Assembly (NCBI RefSeq): GCF_958979055.1
Contig: NC_084898.1
Span: forward strand, 22,422,102-22,486,101
Direction: 5' to 3'
DNA: 64,000 nt
DNA from: Alnus glutinosa
Taxonomy: Eukaryota; Streptophyta; Magnoliopsida; Fagales; Betulaceae
In this document: one piece after another, positions 32,460-44,506 of the stretch
Numbering within the stretch: the first letter of the stretch is position 1
Layout of the letters: each line of letters begins with the position of its first letter
Translations under genes and position numbers: made by a program
Notes under the pieces: model-generated
Told to the model about the DNA's origin: nothing
The model's input: only the letters and a program-made list of their open reading frames with translations
The model's database searches: none

Positions 32460-35370
32460 ATGGAGGAGAAGAAAGATAGTCCTAAACAAAGTCATCAACA
32501 AGAGCAGACTGAAGAAGAAAAGCCTGATGAACAAGTGGAGGCCGCTGCTGATCATGAAGAAAAAGTCATTTCTATGCTTGAAAAGAACCAGTTACCCGAG
32601 GATACAGATCAGAAAGAAAGACATGAAAATAAGGCAGAAATAAGTGTTGGGTCGTCCAAATTATCTGGAAAAGATGGAGAGGGGAGGCAAACAGATTCAT
32701 CAAAGAAATCAAAAGAAGGTTCAAAACGAAATGCCAAGGAAAAGCACACGGTCCCTCAACCATTTTCTTTTGCAACTGATAAAAGGATGTCTAAGGAAAG
32801 ACGAAGTAGTTCAATGGATTTTTCTGCAGCAAATGAGGAAAGAAGGTCAAAAGAAAAACGAGGTTCAATTGATTTCAAGGCCCCACAACCCAAACTATCG
32901 AAATCTTTCAGTATAAATCACAAGTAAGTCCACAACCCAAACTATAGATTTTTTATTTTTTTTATAAGTTCAATCACGCAATCCTTTCATTAAATTAAGA
33001 ACACTGCAGAACTTGAAGTCATTTATAATGATATATACAAGTTTTTTTTTTTTTTTTTAAGAGTTAATTTTTACTGTCACATCATTAAATTATAAGACAG
33101 TTATATAATATGCTACTAAATAGTAGGAGTGCACATGCGGCCATGCGGGTACGGTTATTTGTAATATTCATAGCCATATCCGCAAAATACAGATATCACT
33201 TCTAGATATCCGCGTTTGCATCTGCATCATATATTTTTTACTAACCGCATCCGTATGATTATTACGCACGGTTATTATTCGCTATTAGCATGTTAGTTAT
33301 ATATTAGGCCTATTTTAGCTTTTTGGACCTTCTTTGGGTCTCTATTCGAACATATTTTAAGTGACTTTAAAAATATTTTTAGTATTTTATACGTACATGT
33401 TTTAATTTTTATTAAGTTCTATTGTTTTGAAAATATATTAATTTCACATTATTTTTACCTTTTTGTCCAAATATTACACATAAAAGCAAGACAACCAACT
33501 AAACCTCATATACAAATATATATTTTCTTTTAATAACAGCATATACAAATAGTAAATAGAATACAAACAATATTTAATAATATCCATCAGCATTAGCATT
33601 ACTCTTTTATTTAACTCAACGTTCCAATGGTACGTACGTACAGGGTTGAACCCTCAGCTAGTGCCGGAGAAACCTCTAAACTGACGCGTGCGAATTCTAC
33701 TCGTGCTAATATAACAAGTACCAAACCTAAAGCTCCAACTCCTAAGCCTGCTGATAAAAGAATAGAGGTGAGTGAGTTGTATTGACTTTTTTGTGAAATC
33801 GTTTTTTCGAGACTTGAAAATCACTTTTCTTATATGTATGGTTGTGCTTGAAGAGATATATGTTACACCCAAAACATGATTAACTTAGTTATGTATGATA
33901 CTATGATGATTATATAATTATACTACTCAAACGTAGTTTTGTTTTTGCCCAAAGCTACAAGAGCATTGAGACAGTACCAAAGATGATTCCACTGCTTAAA
34001 AGTTATTTTTGTTAGCGATAGCAGTATATATATTAAGATCATCACCTTGGTAATTTGTATGCATGTATATGCAGAAGCAGAAAGGAGAGGACTTGGAGAT
34101 CAATAAACTTGCAAAGACTTCCACATGTAAAACAGCACCATTGCAAAGCTTCTACAATCAGACAGATCCTCCATCAAAGCCTGCATTAAGGATCAAGGTA
34201 AGATTTATATATATCAACAAGTTTAGGAACGAATAGGATCGAAAGTCAAATTAAACGGATTGAAATTAGTATTTTAAAAAAAAAGAAAAAAAAGTTACTG
34301 TTCTTAGTGACAGTTTTTGGGTGTTTTAGTAAGCCATTTCGAAGGGGTATCTTTCGCCTTTGAAAATCTGAAAAAATAAATAAATAAATAAATTAGACAA
34401 AGGAACTTGTTGGAATGGGCCGGCGGAAAATAGCTCCTATGCCTAGCTAAGTCATAAATATATGAAAAAAGGCTTAAAAGAATCGTAAAAATTGTTAAGT
34501 GTTGGAAAAAGATCCATTACCATTCTTTCCTTCCTGTCTATATAGTAGTTTGAATGTAAGGAGTACCATACTGGCCATGTCATGCGCACTATCCCCATAC
34601 TCGAGTTAGATGATTCAACTGTTAAATTCGGCATGCTTACTTGTTTTGATTGAGAGAGCTTATGGTAGTCTAATCATACCCAGGTACAGTAAGCTATTAT
34701 ACATATCGTGTCCGTATCTTGAGATCCCGAAGAAGTATGGTCCAAAGATCTTATTTATGGTACTAGTTTTGTCAAATCAGTGTCAGAGCTCCTTATCTAA
34801 CAAGTAGCAGTTAAGTCCTTACTCCGACAGGCTTTGTTGACCAGGCATGTATGCCTCCGATTAGCGATCAGGATTTACCATTCGTAATCGAGAGCTGTTG
34901 ATGGGCTCCAATGGTGAATGGGGATTGGCCCTTCAATGATTGACTAAGGAACTGGACTTGCTTGCTGGGGCCCAATTCCCAACAATTGCCATTTTTATTT
35001 GGAGCTTATCCTATTAATATAGTGTTTGAACGCCAAGCTAAAACATATGTATAACAAAAACGAAGAGAATTAAGATATTTTATACAACAAATGGATCTCA
35101 ATATCATTGAATGATTGTGATTATTGGTAACCGGGCAGTCATAATCTGCAGATCCCCGTCACACGTCCGAAATCTCCTTTGCTTGACCAACGAAGCAAGT
35201 CTATCTCAAATTCCCAGAGCAACAAAATACAAGACAAGGGAAAGTACTCGGCTTCCAAGACGATAAGTACTAGCAGTGCAAAGGAGACCATAACCAAAAT
35301 ACTGATTGGTTCTCGGAAGATTTTGAATCCCGCAAAACAGAAGCTTAAAGCTGATGTTTCGGGTGCATGA
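32460..35370 (+). CDS. WVD2-like / TPX2-family microtubule-associated protein, core motif missing
   Basis: Four exons: 32460-32923, 33644-33767, 34075-34197, 35152-35370 (309 residues), all GT-AG and in phase. The first half is acidic and Glu/Lys-rich, then TVPQPFSFATDKRMSKERR (about 100-118), the motif that precedes the TPX2 domain in WAVE-DAMPENED2-like proteins. The third and fourth exons give PLQSFYN...PALRIKIPVTRPKSP, matching the conserved C-terminal PSFY and PTTRPKSPKL block of the family. What is absent is the RAEKRKEFYxKLEEK core that binds microtubules: none of the 8 reading options in the introns I inspected shows it. So this is either a divergent member without the core, or a gene that lost those exons. 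The start lies after AG-containing sequence, so an upstream 5' UTR exon is possible. Confidence 0.8.
33122..33330. repeat. Dispersed repeat in intron 1 (CATGCGGCCATGCGGGTACGG type)
   Basis: The opening AGGAGTGCACATGCGG and inner 'ccgcaaaatacagatatcac' and 'tactaaccgcatccgtatg' recur in diverged form at 37610-37745 and in part at 44965-45095. This resembles plant hAT-type repeats starting TAGGGGTGTGCA, but ends and duplications were not resolved. Confidence 0.5.
34408..34984. mobile_element. Possible solo LTR or TIR element in intron 3
   Basis: It starts TGTTGGAATGGGCC and ends GGGCCCAATTCCCAACA, which are inverted relative to each other and fit the TG...CA ends of a Copia-type LTR. No 5-bp target duplication is visible (GAACT against ATTGC), so this is tentative. 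Confidence 0.35.
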
Positions 35371-36242
35371 TATGATCAACAGGATTATATATATATATAT
35401 ATATATGTTGAACAAGTTTATAAATTGCATGGAAAGGAAACGTCGACGCTTCACTTGTGCTTAATTGGCTTGCAAATCAATAAAATGTGGCTACCATTCT
35501 CAAAATCTGCAAGCTTCTCCGGCATTAAGTACTGTTAGATTGATAACAGTGGATATATGTTATATATGTTTGGTTTGTAATCGCCCTTCTTGAGCTTTGT
35601 ACTGCATTATATATAAGAGTTTGTACAAGTTTCTCCGGCATTAGGATGTTTGACTTGCTCCACGCCCTTATCTGGTTGTTTAGCTTGAGATTCAATATTA
35701 AGTAGGGCTACTAATTGTTTACACGATCCAATCATGAATTCCAAAAAAAGTAGTGGGTTAAGGTTTGACCCGTTTAATTAAATGAGTCGAGTTAATTAAA
35801 GTCGATCTATATAATCTTATATCAATGTTTCAACCTGGCACGCGACATAAAGACCGACAATTTTTGACACAATCTGTGAGCACAACACTAACCAAACACA
35901 AAATTAGTACATTATGGTTGAGAAGTTTAGCCCGTTTAATTAAATAAATCAAATAAGGGATAACCTATATAGTTTTATGCTCATGCATGAAAGTTTTCTT
36001 ATCCAAAAAGCGCTACCGTATAAGCATTGTGTTACGATGACATCAACTCTGTTGACTTCTGAAAATTTGAAAGTATCTGCATTCCGTTTAGGTGCTGTAA
36101 AAAATACTACAATTTATATTGAATTTTGCTTTATTTCTTATTTTCATGAAATGCTTAAAATTAAATCTGAAACTTTAAAAAAACTATGGCATAGGGGCTA
36201 TAGGTTTTTTTTTGAGCAATCCTAAGCCCAATAAAAAATAAG
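35371..36242. other. 3' flank of the WVD2-like gene with a dispersed repeat
   Basis: 35371-35640 is probably 3' UTR. 35713-35960 holds two relatives of the TTTGACACAATCTG repeat seen at 7655 ('gacccgtttaattaaatgag', 'gcccgtttaattaaataaatc'). A TA microsatellite lies at 35385-35406. Confidence 0.5.
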
Positions 36243-36357
36243 ATGTTTAAAAATAAGAATGCGAGTTACCAAGCTGGCCAGACCAAGGCCCAAGCTGAGG
36301 TGAGTTTTATACTACATTAATGTTCCATGCATGATATATACATCGATCTTAGACGAT

Positions 36358-36593
36358 GTAAAAAAAAAAAAAAAAAGACATTTAGTGTCGTTTAATACGT
36401 ACGGCGTTAAATTTAGCGCCGTTTACTATTAAGTGTTGCTTGAATAGTAAACAACACTTTTGAAATCTCATCTTTATGTTTAGCACCGTTTTCAAAGCGA
36501 CACTATTCAAATGGCACTAAATGAATAGTGCCACTTTTTCGCCCATAAACGGTACATTCAAACGACACTAAATACCAAATTTTTCTTGTAGTG
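36358..36593. mobile_element. CACTA-type miniature in intron 1 of the KIN2-like locus
   Basis: The right end reads TTTTTCTTGTAGTG, the complement of the CACTACAAGAAAAA terminus of plant CACTA elements, followed by ATG; an ATG also precedes the left side (36355-36357). The left terminus is replaced by an A run. Internal GGCGCTAAAT/ATTTAGCGCC-like motifs are inverted. Confidence 0.65.
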
Positions 36594-36655
36594 ATGGATC
36601 ATGGATGGATCCCTTTCATGTTTGGAGCCCTTTTACCATGCATGCATGTTTTGAA

Positions 36656-36828
36656 GGGAAATGATAGTTGGGGCCAACTTGCTGGCCCCAACAGGCTTTT
36701 TTAAATAAAAAAAAATAGTTTTTAATGAAAAAGCAACTTCTGATGTCATTAGAAGTTGTTTTTTCATTAAAAAAAAGCCCCTTTTAAGGAGCAGGGGCGG
36801 GCAAGTTGGCCTTTGCCTATCATTGCTC
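36656..36828. mobile_element. Mutator-type MITE, 173 bp, in the same intron
   Basis: The ends GGGAAATGATAG and, inverted, GAGCAATGATAG, each followed by a GGCCAACTTGC motif. The exact 9-bp duplication TGTTTTGAA is at 36647-36655 and 36829-36837. Confidence 0.92.
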
Positions 36829-37120
36829 TGTTTTGAATTCCAAGAAAAAGCAAGCGGTATGATGGAGAAGGCCGGCAAGCAATGCTACCCAAGGTTCCAA
36901 GGAATCATGCCAGAGGTTCAACATTAATGTTGTAAAGCATGTTTTAACTAATATTTAAGTTATGACAATTATATATATTAACATAAACTCACTTTGTTGC
37001 TAATTAATTGCTTACATATGGTGTTGTATTCATTATAGATCGAGTACTGGACAGCAGATGAAGTTTAAGGCGCAAGAAACTGCTAATGTTGTTAAGAGTA
37101 CACTTGATATAAACAAATGA

Positions 37121-37990
37121 AACTAATGAAGTTCCTCGAACTGAACCAAAAATTTCCTTTCTTTATCACCAATCGAATCACTGTTCGAGACCCAATAATA
37201 TTCTCCCCAAATAAATTTTGTGCTTTTGACTCTTAATTTTATGAATTTTTGTATTTCTTTTTCTTTGCACTTTCTTTAATAATTATTCTTGCTCTTAATG
37301 ATTATCTGATGGTCAATTTGTCATTTGAAGGGAGCTCTTTCACAACATTTCCAGCACGGCAACGTTTTATACTACAACATCTATGCGGTACTTTTTTAGT
37401 ACTGCATGGAAGCCGGATCCTGTCACGCAGCTTCTAAAGTACAATTAATTGCAATGCTTCCAAAATATTCTATTATTTTGGATCAGAATCATAATGCTTC
37501 CATTAAATAGGAAACTCAAATTTGGGTGCTAACGATATTTCTAAAAATAGATTTGAAACTTGATTGTATGAAAATGATAAAGGGATAGATGTCTAACATG
37601 TCCCTATTTACAATATTCACAGTCGCATCCACAAAATATGAATATCACTTTTAAATATTCATATCATGTTTTTACTAACCATATCTACGTATGCACGTGC
37701 AAACAACGGATAATTTTGAATACCAATTGCAGCCACAAATACCCCCCCTAGCTGGTATAGGTTATTACAAGCCTTTTCATATTAAAGTAGCTAGACTAGT
37801 TTTCAACCTAATCCATATAACCAAGGATCTGAAAATAGGCCAAGGGCCAGTTTAATAAGATCTTGGTCCATTGGCCAAAAAATGGGCCACCAAAAATGTG
37901 AAGTAATGAAGCCCGGAGTTTAATAAAAGCTATTTATACAAAAAGTTTGTAGAATTAGTTATTTTTATTCAATTTTTCGGCGTTTGTTGA

Positions 37991-38031
<41 letters not shown>

Positions 38032-39312
38032 GCATTTGACGTCTACAGAAAATCACTTTTTTTTTTTTTTTTTTTTAATTCAATCATATTAACTTATAAA
38101 AATGAAATCAATTTTTATTCGTAACGTAAAAATATTAATATAAAATAACCTAAAATTTGAGTTTTGGCGGTGGTACGTCGGAGGTCCAGTTGTGGTTCAA
38201 TGGAGTTCCAATGATAGTCTGCCGGAGTTTCGACGATTTGAGAAGTAGAAGCTCAAACTTGAAAAAATAATTTATGGTTTTAAAAGAAGGAAAATCATTT
38301 TATGACAATTATAGAAGGTTTTCTGGTCAACCAAAAATGTTTTCGATTTGACCACGATTTTCCATCGTACCAAACACCAAAAAATAGGGAAAATAATGTC
38401 CATAAAATATTTTATGTTGAAACAAATGGAGTCTAAAAGTCAATCGCTGCAATATGGTAAGCCAATTAAAGAATAATTTTAGAAGTCACTCTTGTGTCCC
38501 TCTAAAAATGGGGTGGCTTTAAAAATCATCATTTAATCAAAATTTAATAGTGATCAATTACAAGCTCAATGGTGATTTTAAAAGTCATCTCATTTTTTAA
38601 TGGACACAAAAGTGACACATAAAAAACTTCTAACATTACTCACAATTAAGAGCATTTACATCCAACTTCAACAACTTTTCTCTCCGTATATATATAATTT
38701 TATTTTAACTACACACTTTTTCAAAGCACTTACGTCTTACTATCTATTTTATCTATTCATTTTTATTATACCATTTAAATATTCTCTCTCTTTCAAATCA
38801 TCTACATAAAGTTATATTTGTACTCAAATTTCTATCCCAAGTAGCCGGTGGGAATGTTGTAGTTGGTTGTGAAATTGAAGTGGGCGAGATAAGATATATA
38901 ATGCATACACATTTATATACATTCCCAGAAGATAATATAAAGTATCAAGTTAGATCTCATCTAAAACGATTACACCCTACAATACCAAACAAAAACAACC
39001 CTCTCTTATCTTCTGGAAGCTAGAGCCCTTCCCCGTAGTAGCAGCCAGCTGGGAACATACCTCATATTCCACACAATTTATTCAAGCTCCTTAATTTTTT
39101 TTATTTTTTTTTTAACGTTATTCAGGTTAGTAGTTGTAGCATATTATTACACAAAATGAACATCTTCAAAAGTGCTTTCTCCAAAGAAAAATGCTAGACA
39201 TTCTAATATTTTTTTTCCAAAATTTGGTTATAACCTCACGTCATATTAGAACCAAATTCTTAAAAAAAACATTTAAATCTCTAGCATTCCTCTTCGCCAA
39301 AGTACTTTCCTC
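37121..39312. other. Intergenic, repeats only
   Basis: 37610-37745 is a diverged copy of the repeat at 33122. 37995-38030 is a 36-bp T run. 38160-38390 holds a 'gattttcc...ggaaaat' type non-coding repeat. A TTAAGAGCATTTACATCC MITE-like end lies at 38646. The part from about 39000 is probably 3' UTR of the next, minus-strand gene. Confidence 0.45.
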
Positions 39313-39465
39313 CTAAAAAGCCGCAACTAAAGCCGGTGACTTTCCGGCCATACCTTTGATCTCTTCATTGTCGTCGTCGTCGTCGTCGTCTTCTTCCACT
39401 TCCCACATAAAGTTTGCATAGGCCCCCAACACCTTGCTGCATATTTAAATAAAAAATCAAATTTC

Positions 39466-39511
<46 letters not shown>

Positions 39512-41309
39512 AAAACAAAAAAAAAAAAATAGTGATAATGTAAAATGCAATTCCTATATTATAGTAATAATACGACAGTAAAAATTAATCATTTTTTACA
39601 AATAATGATTCAATAACTTATTCTCATTATCACGTCATCAAGTGTATAGCATTCATGTGTAATGATTCAATACTACCTAAAGATACAACTTTTCACCACC
39701 TTACTTATGTGGCAAGGTGGTCCCCCACTACTTTTTGAATTTTTTAATTTTTTAAAAATAAATTAAGGTGAGGAACTACCTTACCACATAGGCAAAGTGG
39801 TAAAAATTTGTATCTTTAGGTGATGTTGAATCATTACTCAGTATTCATATTGTAATCTACCAAATAGATTTTGAATTTGAGAAATTAGATTTTTATATCT
39901 CTTGTACATATTTTTTTAATCAACCATTGAATCTGTAGGACATACATGTAATGAATTCTTCTACAATTAGATGACGTGACCGAAAAAATTAGTCATTGAA
40001 TCAACGATTAGTTCTTTTTTTTACTTTTTATTTTTTCTCTTTCCAGTGCTGACGTTGTTCAATTATATAACAATTGTACATTAATCTAGTAAATAGAATT
40101 CTAGTAAATAGAATTGTTCTTGCATCGGTTACTCCCTCCTTTTTCTTTTTCTTTTTTTGTAAAATTATTAACAAAAAATAATTAATTAATGATTGCTTGA
40201 ACATTTTTTATTACTAGTAAATAATTAAATTTATTTTTTTTGATCGACTTTTTTTAAAAAAAAAAAACCTGAGTCTATATCTCACGATCATAACCCCTCT
40301 TATTTGAGTTAAATATTTTGCATATGGAGAGAAAATTGAAAACCGACTTGATCGAGGAGCAGGAAAATTTAATTATTTAACCATTATTTGCTAATAATCT
40401 CTTAAAACGGATCAAAATAATGGATTACAAGGATCGAAGAACAAATAACAATGGTGTTGGTGTATTTTAGGAGGGGGAGAAAAAATGGTACCTGTCATCA
40501 GGGGAGGCGTAAACGGCCTGATCGAAGTAAGACTTGGCTCTCTCTCCGTCTCTATGCGAATCCCATATTAGCTTTCCGTACAAAGACAACAATTCTCCGT
40601 CTCCCGGACTCGCTAATATCGCTCTTCCATAATACTCTTCCGCTCTCACTGTATCCTTCTCCACCTATCAATTCCACATTTGCACTCAATAAAGTCAGCA
40701 TGATCAGATTTATGTTAGTTTCATTGTTTGTGTCAAATTGTAGCACAAGATTTTTCCAAGTAGTACCTCGTGCAAGAATTTGCCGTAGTTTCCAAGCAAG
40801 AGCGAATCGCCAGGGTTTGATTTGAGCATTTCTTGATAGTACGCGCCAATCTTGCTCCGATCCTCACCGTTTCCGGTTCCGTGATCGCCGTCATCACCTG
40901 GTTTTCTTCCTCCGTCGGAGAATCCCAGGTCCTCCACTGGAATCCCGCTCTCCGGCCATATTCCTGGACCTTTTGATAACGATATAAATCCGTCGTCTTC
41001 TCTTTCCGAGACGCACTCCTCTTCCGGTATTCTCGCCGGAAAGGACTGGGATCCAGCTCCGCTCAGTTTGGAGCCCCCGATCAAGTCGCTTTCCGATAAC
41101 ACTCTCCGGATCGGATTCCCTGAAGAAGAGGCTCTCCAGCGATTGGTGTCTAAATGCAGGGAGATCCTTGGGGAACCGAGGGAGCTCCTCTCGCCGGAGT
41201 AGACGCCGGAGACGGAGTCATGCCGGGAGAGAGAGACTCGAGGCGAACCAGGAACTGCCGGGTGGGACTGAACTGGGACCGAACCGGTTCTCAGAAGCAC
41301 AGCACTCAT
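39313..41309 (-). CDS. TPR-like protein with three half-repeats
   Basis: Three minus-strand exons: 41309-40767, 40664-40492, 39436-39313; GT-AG, in phase; 279 residues. The N-terminal 150 residues are Ser/Arg/Pro-rich and unstructured, with SPRVSLSRHDS-type sites. They are followed by tetratricopeptide-like helices: YYQEMLKSNPGDSLLLGNYG (about 157-176), AEEYYGRAILASPGDGELLS (about 189-208) and AKSYFDQAVYASPDD (about 224-238), and by VLGAYANFMWEVEED before a run of seven Asp. This matches a plant family of short TPR-like proteins (products annotated only as 'TPR-like superfamily'); no molecular function is established that I can name. The Asp run is encoded by a pure GAC triplet repeat. Confidence 0.93.
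39370..39390 (-). repeat. Trinucleotide repeat coding for seven Asp
   Basis: Seven consecutive GTC on the plus strand (GAC codons) lie in the last exon of the TPR-like gene. A pure triplet run is prone to length change between individuals. Confidence 0.97.
39471..39506. repeat. (TA)18 microsatellite in intron 2
   Basis: A perfect run of 36 bp just upstream of the last-exon acceptor of the TPR-like gene. Confidence 0.97.
39657..39839. mobile_element. Mutator-type MITE, 183 bp, in intron 2 of the TPR gene
   Basis: Arms of about 65 bp (TAATGATTCAA...ACCTAAAGATACAA...CCAC) are inverted around a T/A-rich loop. The flanks AGCATTCAT (39648-39656) and AGTATTCAT (39840-39848) form a 9-bp duplication with one mismatch. 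Confidence 0.88.
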
Positions 41310-41390
41310 GACTGATCTGTGTGAGCTTTTCGTTTCGCTTTTGATTTAGTGCTCGGTGAAAGCTTTTTGGGGTGGGCAAGATGGGTTTTG

Positions 41391-41403
41391 ATATATATAT
41401 ATA
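41391..41403 (-). promoter_or_regulatory. TATA box of the TPR-like gene
   Basis: ATATATATATATA lies 82-94 bp upstream of the ATG (minus strand). A CACGTG G-box is further upstream at 41478-41483. Confidence 0.5.
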
Positions 41404-41956
41404 GGTAATTGTGCACCGTCGGATATGCTGACGGGTTGACTTGTAGGCCAAACAAGATGATGACACGGGTGAGAGTGCACGTGATGGTGGCTGAGGAGTA
41501 GGCACGCCCGGTGGGGTCGGCGCTGGACCGCTGGTTACCTTTTTTGGGGGAGAGATAGGCGTAGACTGAGAGAAGCGAAAAAAATCAAAGAGTCACGAGG
41601 AGGGCGTGATGAGATGATCAGATCATGACACCTGGATTTCACTGGTTAGGTCGGTCTTCGAACTCGTTTACTTCTATTTTCGAATGCTATTTTTCATATA
41701 ATTCTGTATAATCTTTTAAATGAATTAAGTTATTCAAATTTTATAACATTTCCACTTCTAAATTATGATAAAATATTTTAAATATTAAGATGATATATCT
41801 TAATTGAAAAAAAAAAAAAAAGCAGTAATTATGTGATCAATTTTTTAGCTATTTTATTTTAAAAAATATATGATGAAGCCAACTGGTTTTTAAAATTTGA
41901 GAAGACAAAAAAGTGTGCTCAAATAATTTGCCATTTAAATTAAAAAAAAAAAAAAA
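41404..41956. other. Upstream flank of the TPR-like gene
   Basis: 41440-41660 is GC-richer promoter-like sequence; beyond it the DNA is AT-rich and nothing was recognised. Confidence 0.45.
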
Positions 41957-43645
41957 TAGGAACAAATACATTTTAACAAGTGATTTATTTATTTATTGGT
42001 CTTATATGATTCATTTTGTATCATAGATGATGGTATTTATTTATGGCTAAAGATGGAGATAGTACTTCCATCTAATTTTTGTCTAAAAATTAATTGAAGT
42101 TCACAATATATGCCTTAAAAAAGCAATTTATGTCCTTATACATAATTTTCTTTTAAAAAAAAAAAAAAAAAGTGTGGCTTCAGCAACCGATAATCGGTGT
42201 GAGTGAAGGTGTCCGAAGCACCGTGCCCTGCACAATCATGCGTACACCCGGCCATGATAGAGGCAATGAAATATCGAGGAATAAATAAAACCCGCGTTCC
42301 CAAAACCGGGGCCGCAGTCAAAATGGAGGGCTGGTGCACGTGGGTTTCGTCGTTTCGGTGTTCCACCGATGATTTTAGCCAACTTGAAGTACTGAATAGT
42401 ACTTCCTCTGTCTTGTTTTGTTGGAGTTTTGCAAATAGATGTAATTGTTTTTGTCAATATTGCTACTATTCTGGGTGAGACAGCTCGCATGAGATTTATT
42501 TATTTATTTATTTGTAAGTTCTATTTATTTGGATAGTTAATCGGACCGCTCAAAATTTTTCTGAATAGGTAATTTCATTACAATTATTTAAATTACTAAT
42601 AATTTAGACAAAAAAAAAAATTATTAAAGATCCCAATATATAAAAAGTAACAAAATAGGTCTGTCTCTCCATCACTTTGCAAATCAACTGTACACAGAAC
42701 AATTTTTTTTTTAAAAAAAAAAAAAAAACTGTACACAGAACAAAAAACATTTTATCTATCATTTTTATTGTTTATTTTTTTATTTTTATATATAGAGATA
42801 AGTTGAAGTGCATCCCCTCATCCAGTTATCCCCATGTACACATAAACAAAAAATGTGGACCCATGGCTCATAACAAGTTCCATCTCCCACTTGGTCCTTT
42901 GCTTATAACTTTTTAATTTAAAATAGTTTGTTAAAAAGTTACTTTTTTCTTCTTCTTTTTTTTAGTTAGTCACTTTTAAAAAATATCATAAATGGTTAAT
43001 AAATTGACGGAAGTCTACACATGCCTTAAAAAATCGACATGTATTCATATACATAATTATAATAATAATAAAATAAAAAAATGGCTCGAGTCACCCCATG
43101 ACAGGTCTACGAGTGGCCAAATCACCGCCAAGAGCCTTGGAGGTGGGTTCGGCCACCCCAAACCAGTCGTTCTTGGGGGTGGCCAAACCACCCAATAGCC
43201 ATTAGGGGTGATTCGGTTACCAACACAAGCCCAAAAAGGATAAAAAAAAAAAAAAAAAAATCGAGTTAGGGTTTTTCCTTTTCCCAAGCCAAACGGGAGT
43301 GGCCAAAACCATCCTCAAGGGCCAGCCACCCCCATTTTTCCCAAGCGGGTGGCTGAGCCACTTCTTTTTTTTCGAAAGTTTTTTTTTATCTTTTTATTAT
43401 TTTTTAAAGTTTTTTGTTTTTTTTTTTTTTAAGTTTATTTTTATTACTATTTTTAATTTTAATTATACATAGGGATACATGTCGGTTTTTTTAAAACATG
43501 TGATGTAAACTTCCGTTAATTTTTGGACGAAGATTCTATCTCCGTCTTTAGCATAAACAAGATACCATTTACGATATAAAATGAACTACAGAAAACAAAA
43601 AATAAAATCGTTAAACTACATAGGAGTCAGACGTATTTAACCCAA
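41957..43645. mobile_element. Large inverted-repeat (Mutator-like) element, interrupted
   Basis: The right arm (43440-43645, ending near GTATTTAACCC) is the inverted match of 41957-42150 (start GGAACAAATACATTTTAAC; shared CTAAAGATGGAGATAG / CTATCTCCGTCTTTAG). Its inner part matches again at 42990-43070 (GACGGAAGTCTACACATGCC). The left arm is therefore split by about 840 bp (42150-42990) that belongs to a duplicated block. The core 43085-43350 is rich in GGCCACCCC/GGGTGGCC motifs. Flanking duplications were not resolved. Confidence 0.65.
42228..42985. repeat. Duplicated block, copy 1
   Basis: It aligns in order with 45098-46470: 'gaggaataaataaaa', 'gctggtgcacgtgggtttcgtcg', 'ttttagccaacttgaagtactga', 'agctcgcatgagatttatttatt', 'tctgtctctccatc', 'tgtggacccatggctcataa'. 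No ORF is conserved between copies, so it looks non-coding or formerly promoter-like. It splits the left arm of the surrounding inverted-repeat element. Confidence 0.85.
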
Positions 43646-43647
43646 AG

Positions 43648-43685
<38 letters not shown>

Positions 43686-44221
43686 CTGACCCTAATACGG
43701 TAACATAAAACTTATTGTTTTCTCAATACTTTTTTTTTTATGAATTAAAAAAAAAAATACTAAGATTGGTAAGTCAAAGTGATTGAATTGATTAGTTATA
43801 AATTAGTTTGTAAGACCTACAAAGTTTTTATTCTAAAAATGTTCATGGGATGCTTTTCTCTGTTAGGGGGTTCCAAACAGGAACAAAATAATTAAAGCAA
43901 CGCTAGAAACCATTTTTTTTATTTTATAATTTTAGTAGTATGACTAAACAATTTCTTCTCTTATTTATTTAATCTTTTGAAAAGTTAAACTGGCTTATAA
44001 CACTCTCATTTATTTCTTTACTCGAATGATACTAAAAATAACTAAATCAAAAATCAATATTACAATAATAAACTTTAACTTAAATAGCATCTCTTTCTCT
44101 TATACACACACCCAACAAAAAAAAAAAAAAAAAATTCCATTTTAGGGTTATTTTAGTCTTTTAGGTCTTATTTAGGTATCTATTAGTGCTTATTTAGGTC
44201 TTTTTTAGTGTTTTGGGTATA
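43646..44221. other. AT-rich spacer
   Basis: (TA)n at 43661-43684; homopolymers; nothing else recognised. Confidence 0.45.
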
Positions 44222-44420
44222 AGGATGGTTAGCCACTCCCATTTTGGCCAAGAGGAAGGCTCAACCACCCCCTTGGTCGGCCTGGGTGGCTGAACCACTC
44301 TCATGGGGGTGGTTTGGTCATCCCTATGGCTATTAGAGAAAAAATTAAAAATAAAATAAAATTATAGGAGGGTTTTGACCATTGGAGGTGGTTTGGCCAC
44401 CCTTAGCCGGCCAATGGGTC
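44222..44420. repeat. GGTGG/CCACC-rich segment
   Basis: Repeated 'ggtggctgaaccactc' and 'ggtggtttggccaccc' motifs match the core of the inverted-repeat element at 43085-43350, so this may be a second fragment of the same family. Confidence 0.5.
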
Positions 44421-44506
44421 TTTTTTTTGAAATTTTCTTTTAAGTTTTATTAACTTTAATTTTTTAATTATTTTTTAAAGATTTTTATTATTATTATTTT
44501 TTAATT

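Larger units (their letters stand above)
36243..37120 (+). pseudogene. KIN2/COR6.6-like small LEA gene, decaying
   Basis: Three exons resemble the plant KIN1/KIN2 stress protein: exon 1 at 36243-36299 (MFKNKNASYQAGQTKAQAE), exon 2 at 36845-36915 (KASGMMEKAG..., SNATQGSKESCQ), exon 3 at 37039-37120 (TGQQMKFKAQ..., ending DINK). In family members the intron precedes Glu-Lys-Ala-Ser; here the base that should follow the acceptor reads A instead of G at the AG, so only a shifted acceptor remains and the frame meets TGA within six codons. A 4-base insertion (about 36870) then restores the original frame for the last part. Intron 1 contains two transposon insertions. Homologues accumulate in cold and drought and are hydrophilic, helical proteins of about 65 residues. 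It is probably non-functional, unless splicing is different from this reading. Confidence 0.75.
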
